Part shown: piece by piece, positions 1 to 12,474 of the stretch
How the letters are laid out: each line of letters starts with the position of its first letter
Position numbering within the stretch: position 1 is the first letter of the stretch
Assembly (NCBI GenBank): GCA_015039465.1
Contig: MU129988.1
Span: 249,320-313,319, forward strand
Length of the DNA stretch: 64,000 nt
Direction of reading: 5' to 3'
From: Phlegmacium glaucopus
Taxonomy: Eukaryota > Basidiomycota > Agaricomycetes > Agaricales > Cortinariaceae
Program-made: the position numbers and the translations under genes
Notes under the pieces: generated by a model
Database searches by the model: none
What the model saw: only the letters and a program-made list of their open reading frames with translations
What the model was told of the DNA's origin: nothing

Positions 1-884
1 ACTAAATGTGGATTCAGTTAGCAATTGGCATTGGATTGCTACTCGGAAATGTCGGTTGGTTTTATGCATATCAATTTAAATCTCACGCTTTGTTCAGGTA
101 TCGTCACTCATGCACGATCATGCCTTCCGTCCTTGGTGAAATTCCAGGATTTTTAGCGCCATTATAAGTTATGGACCGCAAAGATTCCAAACAAAGAAAA
201 AAAAGAACTCGTATATGCCGCGTGCTTCTGCCACGACGGCCCTCACAGACAAGTACATAAATTTAAATTTTTGATCCTTGACTGAGTACCCTCCATTAAA
301 TTCGCAGCTTGCACGCGATGATCAAGGATTCCAAGAATTATGAGCAAAAAATCCCCGTTCTAGAAGCCTGACCAGTAGACCATGCCGAAACACATGCAAG
401 ACCTCGGAGAACCTCGCGCTGAATCACAATCTTTCTTTCCCCAACCTTCAGGCCAATAAGGAGAGTTGAGAGTTGAAAACAAATTATGTAATGAGGAATT
501 GTCTGTTGCGAGAAACAACTCAAGGAGGCGTTACCAAGATGTTGTTGTCTATTTTCTACTTTCTTATTTTTCCTTCGTTATGTAACTCTAGCTCACATTT
601 TTGGATTCAGTCATACTTAAAGCAAAATGACGATGTCGATGTCAAAAGAACCGCACCAATATTCATCAAAAGTAGGACCTCTTGCACAAACATGACATCG
701 TGATCGCAGACAAGTAATACTTTTAATCTCTTCTTTTTTCACATTCCCCTCATCTAACTCCTACGATAGGGATAACCACCTCAAGCAACACTGACAATCT
801 CTTCGATATTCGACTTCGAAATTCTCCCACCAGTCCGTCTCCTTGCTCTTAACTGGTCTCTTGATCAACCCCGCGCCACAATAG

Positions 885-1103
885 ATCGGTATCTACGGCG
901 GTCGTGTTCAAGAACGCGGTGATAATCATCAGACTCCACTACGTGCAGACACATATACCAGATCTCAAGAAGCCATTTAGACGTTCATCAACTCTACTCA
1001 GGAGCTCACTCCCAGCGAGGTTGATAACCTCATAGAGATGGAACTCGGAGAGCCGCTGGAGAATGCAGTTAGACGGGGCCGTGCAGGGATGTGGTCACTG
1101 TGA
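885..1103 (+). pseudogene. Short coding-like relic with an in-frame stop
   Basis: One frame reads like the C-terminal end of a protein: a segment containing GGRVQERGD, then a TAG at 978-980, then TFINSTQELTPSEVDNLIEM and GEPLENAVRRGRAGMWSL before a TGA at 1101-1103. The composition (acidic helix followed by Arg/Gly) looks coding, but the same frame has a stop at 882-884 and the TAG inside. An intron covering the TAG cannot be excluded. I do not recognise the family. Most likely a gene remnant; low confidence. Confidence 0.25.
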
Positions 1104-2657
1104 TAGGATTGTTATCGAAGTGACTGGCCTCGATTGTGATGAGTTCCAACAAACAGGGTGTTATATATATGCGTTGTTGTAAGAAATCGTCACAATTACC
1201 CTAGCTGATCATATTCCTACCCTAGCTTCATCGACTGGTAGGCCGCCAGTGCAGTGTAGTGCTGTATGCAGCATTCTATTGTTGTTTACCTGTAATTTTT
1301 GGGCTTGAGCTCATTCAGTAGCATGTTATATAATAGGTGAGGCCGTTTCCTTTGCTTTTTTAAAGTTTCTCATCGTTATATGGACCAGCGCTGCCCAGTA
1401 CACCCCCACTGTATGTACAAGTTAGTATACAGTTGCCCGTGGACCCTACAATCGCAACCACTGCAACTGTGGTAGCAGAGCCTCGGAAGACGCGAGTGTG
1501 TCAATGAAGGCATTCAGCGCAATAGATATATACACAATCTTCCTCGACAATAAAAGGCTTTGATTATAATCCACAAATAATCCATGACTCGTTCTCCTTT
1601 TTTCTTATCATCTTGAAATTTCTTTTCGTTTTTCAGGATATCAAACAATAAGTCATTTTTCATGGTTTTTACGAGAGTCACTGTCTTTCTCCGAGGTCTC
1701 TCAGTCCACATGGCACGAGGATGACAGACTTGAGAACTCCGGAATCCTCATGAGACATCCTAAGTATTTTTTATACAAGAACTAATATATAGCATAACAA
1801 CATCCAAAGCCAGAGAGACCGCCTCCTCGATTAGAGAGATACAAAAAAATCAAAGCAAAGATACCAACAAGTGAAATACGAACATCGGAAGCCGCAGACT
1901 TCTTTGCATCTTGATCCGCACACACAGGCACTTGTCGTACCGTGTACTCGAAGCAGCAGAAAAGTCAAGACGAAAGGGACATTATATGAAGGCTTCTTTT
2001 AGTGCAATCCACACAGTCCCGCCAGAGCCTCCTAGTTCAACAATGGCTGCCTTCTCAGCCAACGCTACATAGTCACCAAACCTCAAAACCCCTGCTTGTC
2101 TATACGTGGTACCATTACGAGCGATTTCCACTTGCTACGTGTGTATGGAGTGGGCGAAAAACTCCCTTCGACCTGTGTGATTGAAGACATTGAACTAGAA
2201 TCTTAAAAATTTCGGGAACAGTTATATATGAGTAAGTCGTCAATCGATACAAATAAAAAAAGACTACGAATTTTATTAGTCTGACTACGGGAGACTAGGG
2301 AACAGCTGGAGAGGGTGTAGGCTCAGGACTAGCTGCTTTGACTAGCAATAGGGGACACGGTAGGTTCAAGCATGAGGATGGTATGAAAGACGGGGTAGAT
2401 GATAGTGGAATAGTGACATTTGGAGGTGGAGGCATGTTCGAATGTAGTTGGCGGCAAGTCTGAATCGCTGCCGTCGTCATCAACGCTCCATAGATTTTGA
2501 GTTTGATATTATTCAAAATACATTTATTTCAGAGAGCACGGCACTTCAGAGCTAGCGCCTGACTACCAATAGTTTACAAAGAGCAAAGAGATGTTAAAAA
2601 TGTGTGGGGTTTGCATAAATCATCAGCAGGAACACAACATCCAGGCATTTTCCCATC
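1104..2657. other. No gene recognised
   Basis: Only short, low-quality open frames occur here and none has a recognisable motif or a consistent exon chain. The stretch from 1 to 884 is likewise empty. It probably serves as the distal flank of the epoxide hydrolase gene on its right. Confidence 0.4.
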
Positions 2658-4341
2658 TCAAGCGTATCCCACTTTCCCTGGAACAACTCCAAACGCAGGT
2701 CCGCCCTTCCCAAACATCTTCCTCAGATCTCCAACTAGCTCTTCAGGTTTTTCATGTGAGGCGAAATGACCTCCGCTATCGTGCTCGGACTGGAAAACAA
2801 GATTAGGCGCTCGCAACCATCTGGATGAGAAAGGGAATGCGTGAAGATTTGAGATTATATTAAGTTTAGTTTTTTTTAGAACCGTTGGAGAATGAGAGCG
2901 TACCTCCGTGGCAAGGGTGCAAGCTCCTTCGGAAAGTACGAGTATCCCATAGGGATAGTAGTATGCTGAAGTGATGTGAATGCGTCGGGGGTAGCTTTTA
3001 TCACTTCATAATAGATCCGTAATGAAGCTGCAGGACCTGCTCGGGAGAACAAATATATAGAGATCCAAGTAAGGACTGTTGATAACGTAGAAATTTTACA
3101 CAGGCAAGTTCAACCCCTTTGTTATGGGAGAGAAGGGCGGCTAACTTACCTTCATCATCGTCCCAGGGATAATTGTCCGTCCAAACGACGAGCTTCTCAT
3201 AGATCCACGATAATAATCCAACGGGGGAGTCTGCGAGACCATACCCGAGTGTCTGTGGCTGGGTAGACTGTTGCGTATAATAGCCTATTCCCTTCTGTTG
3301 AAACCAAGCGGCACGTTTGAGACCTTCTTTTTCCACAGGCGTGTAGCTGAACAAGAGATGCGATAGTAGGAGAAAAGGGCGATGAATAGGATGAGGCGCG
3401 GCAGTGCTTAACGGGGAAGAGAAAAAAATCAGTTTACGGACGGTGTTGATGAAACGGAAAGTATATTTACATAGGCATATTGGAATGCCATGCTTTGCTA
3501 TGTTTATGACCGTATTCCTGAGCCATCTTTCGTGTGATCTGGTGAGGATACAAGTTTTGGTTTTAGAATTCTTACAAAGGGGCTGCTGGTCTTTAAACGC
3601 ACCATGTGTCCCCAGTCTCCACCTTGAGTAACTAAAATATTTATTGTGAGTACCAGTAAACACACTCAACAACTTTCATTACCATATTCATTGTAACCCA
3701 GGGCGATCATCAGTTTATTGCCAACCTTGTAGACTTGGAGTTAATTCTATTGCAACCAATTGAGGACGATTGCACACACCTCTGCAAACTGCGCCAATGC
3801 GAAACCTGCTTTCTTGGGAGCCTCTGAAAAGCCGTATCCAGGTAAACTTAACGCAACGACATGAAAGCTCGGATGTTCTGCATCTGCCTGTACAAGCAAA
3901 GGTAAAATCTTCCGGACTTCGATGAAACTTCCAGGCCCTTGGAGAAATATAAATAGTTTGTTTAGAATAAAAGAATTGTCCCCAATAATTGTTCGACTCA
4001 CATCCATGGACAAACAGCAAAGGTATCGCATCTACAACTTCGCTCTTCTTGTGAATATAATGAACGTTGAGTGTTCCGTGCCCTTCTACTTCAATGTCCC
4101 TCGTGAACTGGGGTAGTTCAGCATTCAATTGGGCCTCGTGCTTCCTCCAGTCATAACCCTCCTTCCAACGAGAGACTAAACGACGGATATCTGCAAGAGG
4201 TGCACCGTAGTCCCACCCAGCACCTTCGAGTTCGTCAGGAAAAGTGGTCAAGGCTAATTTCTGCTGCAAGGTAGAGAGGCGTTCATCCGGAACTGCAATG
4301 GTGAAGCTGACTTCAGAATCTGATGCTGTTTGGCCAGACAT
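2658..4341 (-). CDS. Epoxide hydrolase (EHN domain plus alpha/beta hydrolase)
   Basis: Predicted microsomal-type epoxide hydrolase, which opens epoxides to vicinal diols for detoxification or lipid turnover. The ATG at 4341 opens an N-terminal EHN domain (from [17 protein letters not shown] through [15 protein letters not shown]). The oxyanion-hole motif HGWPGS is split by an intron (donor GTGAGT after CAT GGA T, acceptor before GG CCT GGA). The nucleophile Asp lies in GGDWG (about 3610), the lid region in [16 protein letters not shown] and [12 protein letters not shown], and the catalytic His in [10 protein letters not shown] close to the C-terminus. The gene has about six exons with short introns and ends at TGA 2658-2660. 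The full family architecture appears intact. It faces the Sld3-like gene, with about 110 nt between start codons, so the two probably share a bidirectional promoter. Substrate is not predictable. Confidence 0.88.
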
Positions 4342-4450
4342 AGGGTTGCGCTCTAAGCAAATGAACTTCTACTTATAACACGGCAGACACCGATGCCGGT
4401 CAAGCCCCGAAACCTCTCATGCATTGAACTTCCCTTAGTCTTAGTTTGCC

Positions 4451-6213
4451 ATGGCAATTACTGAACTCATCTATACCTTAGATTCCAGGAAAAAAGTCAA
4501 TTGGTCAGCTGTTCAAGAGAAATCGATCTCAACAGACTATCCATTCGAGTTGCACGCCGAACCACTCGACCAATATGTTGCTCGAACCTATCTCCAATTC
4601 CTATGGCTTCCAGAAGTTAGCTTCTCATTCAAATTCACACACACCTCACAACGAGAACTCATTCAATCTGTTTCATATAGTCCATTATGCCACTACGTCT
4701 CCTGGTACCTTCATTACAACGCGTCAACGCCCCATCAATATCCGACGCGTCTATACACCCAATGCACGCGTTTTTGGCTCCATTATTGCTTACAACACGT
4801 TCATCTGCCAATAAATATCATATTGAACTACCCCAAATCTTATCTGATGGTGGAGGTGCCGGAGAAATGGAAGAGACGATGATGTGGTACGCCTTGACAC
4901 ACGAAAAGGCGGACGATGAGACCCAAAGTTGTTTACCAGAATCAGCAGACGGTCCTTGGGTTTTTCCAAAATGGCGGCAGAAGTACTTTGAAAGAATGGA
5001 AAGGCGAGAGTATGTCATTTCATTTTTTTCAGTTTCACAAGAGAGAAACTGCGGTGGCTGATAGAATACAGGGTGCAGATACAGATATTACTCTATTTTT
5101 TGAAGCTCTCGCTTGCTGGATCTCTACCTCCACCCCCGGATTCCTCGAAGAAACGAAAACGGTCTCGGGAGCCCCCTGCCCCTTCTACCACTATTGAAGA
5201 TGAATTAGAGGCATTTATGGATAAACTCTCAATGTGGCAGCTCATCGGAAGCTTGGATGTTGCGGGTATACCAGGGATGAAAACCTCATCGCCTAACCGC
5301 ATATCCAAAGAGGAACGTGATTGGATACAAATTTTTGCTGAAGATGTGGAACGCCAGCGAGTATTTTCTTTAATGCAACTGGATCTATATTATTATTATT
5401 TAACCAGTCGAATCTAGATTTAAAACTCAACTACCAGAGGCTTGTGCCCTCCTCCGATCTAAAGTCTTCCCCAGCTCTCTATTCTCCGACCATTCATCAA
5501 ACGCATCCACTTCGCGAAACGTTTCTCCCGAACCCGAGCTCAAACCACTCAAAGAATCCCTCTCTCGAACGCGAGAACCTTCCGTATCTCGTCTCCCATC
5601 ACCTACATTATCTACATCATCTCGAACTACCACAAAGTCAAAAACCGACGCACGTGCATTAGTAAGGTCGCGTTCACGTTCGCTTTCTATGTCTCTAGCT
5701 CAAGAGAAGGAACGAGAGCGAGCAGCGAGTGCCGCTCCACCAAAGAAACGCGTGCTTAATCGTGAAATTAGCATGTCCCGTGTGTTTAAACCGAAACTTA
5801 AACCCAAGGACAAGGCTACTACTAGTGAGAGAGGTCCGAAACCGGAGACGGCAGCGCCGGTGAACAAAAAGGTTAAAGACCTTGGTGTTACTTTAGTCGA
5901 GGAAACGCCTGTCAAACCACGTTTGACATCCACCAAAACGTTGAGTTTCGGTCAAGCATCTTTAGGGATCGCGCCCATAAAAGATCTCAAAGGAAACCCG
6001 AAGAACCACGAGCAAAATGGAACTTTCCTCTCCGGTAGCCAACTGGGTATTCTAGATGAGGACGACGAAGAAGAATTCATGATGACTAGTTCACCGGATA
6101 TTCTGCTTCTGAACCCGAAACAAGGCATCGGCAGTAGTTTTGGTGCGGACTCGGATGAAGAAGTTGAGGAAGCCCAAGCTACCCCCAGTAAACCCTCAAG
6201 AAAGCGTAAATAA
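4451..6213 (+). CDS. SLD3: DNA replication regulator Sld3-like protein
   Basis: Predicted nuclear replication-initiation factor. In yeast, Sld3 brings Cdc45 to loaded MCM helicases and is a CDK target. Exons: 4451-4615, 4681-5009, 5072-5356 and 5418-6213, giving 524 aa in a continuous frame. The N-terminal part has the fungal Sld3 core: LWLPES-IMPLRLLVP, a KYHIELPQILSDGGGAGEMEE segment and MMWYALTHE. Next come REVQIQILLYFLKLSLAG (the helix typical of the family), MDKLSMWQLIGSLDV, and QFKTQLPEACALLRSKVFP. The C-terminal third is disordered and rich in Ser/Arg/Lys, with REISMSRVFK, ETPVKPR and an acidic stretch, ending SRKRK like a nuclear signal. Several S/TP sites could be CDK sites. The third intron needs a GC donor (see findings). 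Assignment rests on recalled family motifs, not on a search. Confidence 0.72.
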
Positions 6214-6622
6214 CAGGAGGGGAAAAGGTCAAGTAAGTTTGGGATGCCTTTTATCTTAGATCCATTTCTGCGGATTGGAAGTCCCGAGCTAATAAGTAGC
6301 CGGAGAAATCTTAAAAGTTCGTGATTCAGATTGGCGTTGGTTGCGATTCATCTAAAGTCGCCGGGCTTGTGGTTCATTCCAGAAGGCGAAGACATATGAT
6401 CATATGCTTTAGTAGCCGGAATCCATTCTTGTGATGGATTTGACAGAAATGGTCCTATGTAGTCCCCGCTGATTCCTTGTCCAAAAGAAAAGTTCTACAT
6501 TGAATAGCTTATCCGAAATCCTCTATCTATACAAGAGAACTCATTTAATCCAGGATCCACTAAAAAATAACTTGACAAAGAAGAAAAGAAACCTTTATGC
6601 ATGGAAACTCGCCCAAAGTTGT
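6214..6622. other. Convergent intergenic region
   Basis: About 400 nt between the Sld3-like stop codon and the thioredoxin reductase stop codon, which face each other. I see no further gene; it must hold the two 3' ends. Confidence 0.5.
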
Positions 6623-7970
<1,348 letters not shown>

Positions 7971-8110
7971 CGAATAAGATCTCTTGTATAAAGGGACAAC
8001 GGCGACGACAGGGATAGGCTTCCAGCTCCTACGAAAGGTTGAACTGAAAAATGTACGAGACAGCGTCGTTGCACGTTTTGTTAAATAAGAACTTTTTTTG
8101 ATTATCAACT

Positions 8111-8800
8111 CGAGTAATATTGGATGAGCAATAAATCACGTGAAGTCTACTCCTCCATAACGCCGGTGAGAATTTAAATTACTTATACACTGCAGCAAGG
8201 ATTAACAAGATATCTAAGATAAGAATGCATCGATAATCGTTTGAGCGACTCAGGTGTGCACGGAACTGGGGAACTGACAAAGTTGCTTCGGTAATCCGAA
8301 GCAAGTGGGGTCACACCTCAATTCTATTTTTCTCACTTTTTTGTATGGTTTCTTCCCCTGACCGCGACTATTCCAAAATAAAGTTGTTATCATTGCATGG
8401 TGACCATATTTCTAACACTGCATACCCCAAAATTTGGCCTATGCATTATGCATAAATTTCCCTGCAAAAATACCCGGGTCTCAGGAAAAATCCATGCATT
8501 ATAAAAAAGTCGACTGGTTCAACTTGTTACTGCTGGAGGTCCAGTGGAGGACCGATATACATCGGTGATCTTTACAATTAACTCCGAGTCGGAGGATGAT
8601 TTCCCGACTTCAAAGTGAGTATTAGAGATGTGTTGAACTATAAATGTATAACTGTAATAAATTGTCAGGGTATCAACAGTTAGAAAACATGGCTAATAGA
8701 TACAGTGATATTACTACCATTACATTAATCCGTGGCCCCAGCTTAGTAGTAATCCTAAGAATCAAACGATACAACACCACCATGTCCCAGGATTGAAACT
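8111..8800. other. Intergenic region, no gene seen
   Basis: AT-rich stretch upstream of thioredoxin reductase and downstream of the dehydrogenase at 8801. It holds a few partial palindromes (for example around ATGCATTATGCAT at 8440-8455) and presumably the thioredoxin reductase promoter. No coding exon is recognised. Confidence 0.4.
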
Positions 8801-10178
8801 TTAATAATTACTTGGCACGGTGCCAATCCGGCCACCATCGACGAGCCACACAGCGCCATTAACATAGGCGCCAGCCCGACTCGCCAGGAAAAGGATAGTA
8901 CCCGTTATGTCCTACAAATTTAGCACAATAATATTAAATATCTTCACACGCATTAAAATGATAGGATGATACGAACCTCTTGCGTTCCAACTCTACGTAA
9001 AGGGACCGTTTCCGCTAGGGTATCTGGGTTCAGCTTGAAAGTTGGTGTCGGAGATATCGTCATGTCTTCCGTTTCACAAAATAGAGAGCATGAGCAAATA
9101 CAGCCACCGACTAGAAGATAAAGAGCACAGTACCAGTCGGCCATACTCCAGGTGCCAGCACATTACTCCGGATCCCCCAAGGAGTGAGCAGATTCGCAAG
9201 GAGTTTCCCTAGATGCGTGCATGCACTTTTTGCAAGTGTATATGACACTGACAGAATCCGAGGGTCCAACCGGAAAGAACCGGATGATGATATAGATAGA
9301 ACTTGTGAAGTATGATGAGGCGGACGTGAGAGACTGTTTGGGTTCATAGGGAACTCCAAACGGCGTCTCCGAATATTTCCTTGGTGAAGAAGATCAAGGA
9401 AAGCAACTGTTGTATAGTAGACAGCGGTAACATTGGTAGCAAAGGATTCAGCAAAATCTTCGGGCGAACCAGTATCCCAGAGCGCAGTTTGAAATGCTTT
9501 GATAGACGGCGTCGATGGCCCGCGCAATGGAGAAGCTGGTGGGGAAGGGGGGCGTACAACTTGTGACTCATCGAGTGGTGAAGGCAAGGGATGTGGGAGA
9601 AGGTTCCTGGCAATGCCAGCATTATTGACAAGGAGATCAATATATCCATGACGAGCTTTGACAGCGTCAACTATTGTCAACAGACTTTCTCGGTTAGACA
9701 CATCGCCTTCTACAGGAATTATTTTACTAAATTTCTGTTCAACCAATATTTCAGCATATAAGAATTTGAACGTTAATAGGAAAAGAAGCGAAGCAAAGGG
9801 CCGAATAAGAGCGACATGTACTAAGTGAAGAACTCGTACATTGTTTTCCCTCGCGGCCATTTCAAGGATATTTAGTCGTCGGCCGACAATGTAAACAGTG
9901 GCGCCATTATTCTCAAGAGCAGTTGCCATCATAAGCCCTATACCTATACTCAAATCGTTAGCCGGAGTATTCACCAAGGGTAAGTTTTGCAATCGCGAGG
10001 GAGACGCAATGAGAATTATACACCTACCCGTTCCACCCCCAGTGATAACGACAATGAGACCCTCTACGCTGAATATATCGGAAGGATGCAGCGAAGACTT
10101 AGTAGTTGAGTCGACAGTGACGGAATCTATGCTAAGCAGGGTCGTGTCAGCGTTAGAAAGAAAAGAAGGGGAAGCCAT
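8801..10178 (-). CDS. Short-chain dehydrogenase/reductase, RhlG-like
   Basis: NAD(P)-dependent oxidoreductase of the classical SDR family. After the ATG at 10178, the exons give the cofactor motif TGGGTGIG (split by an intron), a VGRR segment that would suit NADPH, LLVNNAG, the Ser of SISSSGSFRLDP, and the catalytic YTLAK (about 9230), then TPWGIRSNVLAPGV. The C-terminus ends WLVDGGRIGTVPSNY at TAA 8801-8803. A Pro/Ser-rich insertion after the NNAG motif (about 9510-9600, SPLDESQVVRPPSPPASPL) is seen in fungal proteins annotated as rhamnolipid-biosynthesis 3-oxoacyl reductase (RhlG)-like, a name that says little about their role. The catalytic set is complete. Substrate unknown. Confidence 0.85.
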
Positions 10179-12474
10179 TGAAAGTAGTAGAGCCCACGAC
10201 GGGAGCTGTGTATGGCTAGGCTGAGAGGATAAGTTATCAGGACTATTGCAGGAGTTTTATAAAGGTCTTTCATTGGCCGGCGGAACAATCCATCAGATTC
10301 CTAGAACCTCACATGCATGCAATGTGACAATTGCAGATCTCTGATCAAAGATAAATATGGAGGGACCTTTGCATACGGCTTTAAGACTTTATCTTCTCCC
10401 GTATCGTTCTAAACACTAATAAGGCTTGAATAGTTTCGTCTGTTCAAAGAAGTCTCGACTTGAGAATGCCTGTTAATAGCTTTGCCGCAATGTCACGGCA
10501 GGTCACGGCCCTGCATATGCAGTCGGCAATGACGGCAGCAAGCATCCAAGGGAGTCACGTGCTACATCTGGATCGTCTTGTTATAACTTGCGCCACAGTG
10601 CTTGCTTAAAATGAGCTTGGGCATCATATCTCAATGAAAAAGACGATGGTAAGTGGTAAGAGACTAAAATTTGATCAAAGAAGCTGAAAGAACCGGCTGC
10701 CAGTCTCCTCGGCGGTCGGACTTTGAATATCAACATGGACCCCAAAACCCCCGACAAACTTGCCTGAGGCGCCCATGATGCCATGCCGTCTCTCAAAAGC
10801 CAGAACGTATTCTTGACCGCCCCTGTCTTCTCATCGTGGACTTGATGACTTTCTGGGACTTTGAACGACGCAGGTTTTTGACGAGATCTCGCTGATGTAA
10901 TACTGAGTCTCGCAACCTGAAGGGCTCAGAAACTCCAGGAATCTACTCCTCCCACTTTCTCTAGTTCACTAGTATTTCCGATGTCTTTAACCGATGACAA
11001 CGGAAACCATCTGTACGGCCACCGGCGATTATTGTACATACCTTGTGTCGGACGCACTCTGATACTATAGCCGAACCCATACGTCTAGTAAGCCATAACC
11101 CCCATAACCCTGGCCGGCACCAAATCGAAATCTACACCAAAACCGACCTCTGATAACCCATAATCTCCTATAACCCATACCCGGGGCACCGACGGGTATG
11201 GATTAAGAAGCGTTCGACTGTCGTCAATGATACTTTGACGCTGTCGGTCAATCACGATGATGCAACCAAAGTCTCACGCGATAAAAAATTTCACAAAAGC
11301 TCCACGAAAAAGTTCACTTCAGAGGGCGATGGATTATTCATCATCACTACTCAGAATAAACCCAATTACGAGACAATTATTTGTCGGACGGAATAATTCT
11401 TGACCAATAGCAAATTGGCAAATTCTTGTCGATCTGCGCCCGTATCCATTTTTCCCCCAAGGTTCCCACTGCCAAGGTGCTTGACATATGTCATGAATGG
11501 TTTCTCACTACTGTCCAAAGAATTTAAACAAAATATCTGATCCTCGAAGCGGAGAACCGATATCGTCATCGTCATAAGTAAATTTTTGATCATTACCACC
11601 AGCGAAGCGTTCTTAATCTCCCTATCTACCACGCAGACTACACATGTATCGGGTTAGGAGGACTGTTGCAAGCACAATCCAATATACCGTTTCAACCGGC
11701 CCTGTCGCCTGGACCCTGCATGTTGCCTAACTAGTACTGCTAAGACACCGCGATTGCACCCCGACAACTGCTGGCCCTCAAAATTTGGGCACCGAAAAGG
11801 TTAGTCGGAGCCACACCGAACATCTGGTAGACATCTATCCTAATAGTAGTGCTCTCAGCCAGTTCTCAATCACAGCACCCTTGTTCCGGAGCACTTCGTT
11901 TAGATTTTTCTTCGAATTCCACCATACATTTGTTGCATCACATCTAAATATATCAAAGGCTATCAAAACCTTTCGTGGGGTAGTTGCAGCACTAGATGTA
12001 AGACTGATGTAAGTAGTAGTTACATCCCTGTATAACGATACGACTCTGAACCGTGGAACCTGGATGGCCTTGGAACTAGATAAAAATACTAGGTCTGCAT
12101 TGTTTCAAGATTGCACCCTATCTAGATAACAAAAAAAGAATCGCAAAGCCTTTCGTGAGGTAGCTACAGCACCATATCGCCCAAAATCACAGATGTAATT
12201 AGGTACATCCCCGTAACTTTGACCCACTGAACCGCGGAACTTTGGAACTGGATAAAAATAGTGGGTGCGCGATTATTTTTATTGTTTTTACAAAACATTT
12301 CTCGTCAACGAGTTCGAAATTGGCGTAAAGCGTCCCATATTACATATGGCAAAAAAGTCTTGGCCTTCCTCCTGTCTGCGACGTTTCCAAGGGATTTCTT
12401 ATCGTAGTTCCTTCCCCTCGTTATGCCTCGTTGAATGCGCGTATCCTACGTTGATCAAGCGGTGCCGACGGGTA
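10179..12474. other. Gene-poor stretch
   Basis: About 2.3 kb without a recognisable gene. It contains several imperfect ATAACCC-like runs near 11090-11180, the repeat pair listed at 11963-12270, and short meaningless frames. The right end lies downstream of the oxygenase at 12475-14283. Confidence 0.4.
11963..12270. repeat. Imperfect direct repeat, two copies of about 130 bp
   Basis: Copy A (about 11963-12097) and copy B (about 12142-12270) share CCTTTCGTG-GGTAG, then TTACATCCCTGTA/GTACATCCCCGTA, then CTGAACCG-GGAAC and TGGAACT-GATAAAAATA. They are diverged and separated by about 45 nt. Neither copy looks coding. This is probably a small degenerate mobile-element fragment or local duplication. 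Confidence 0.6.
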
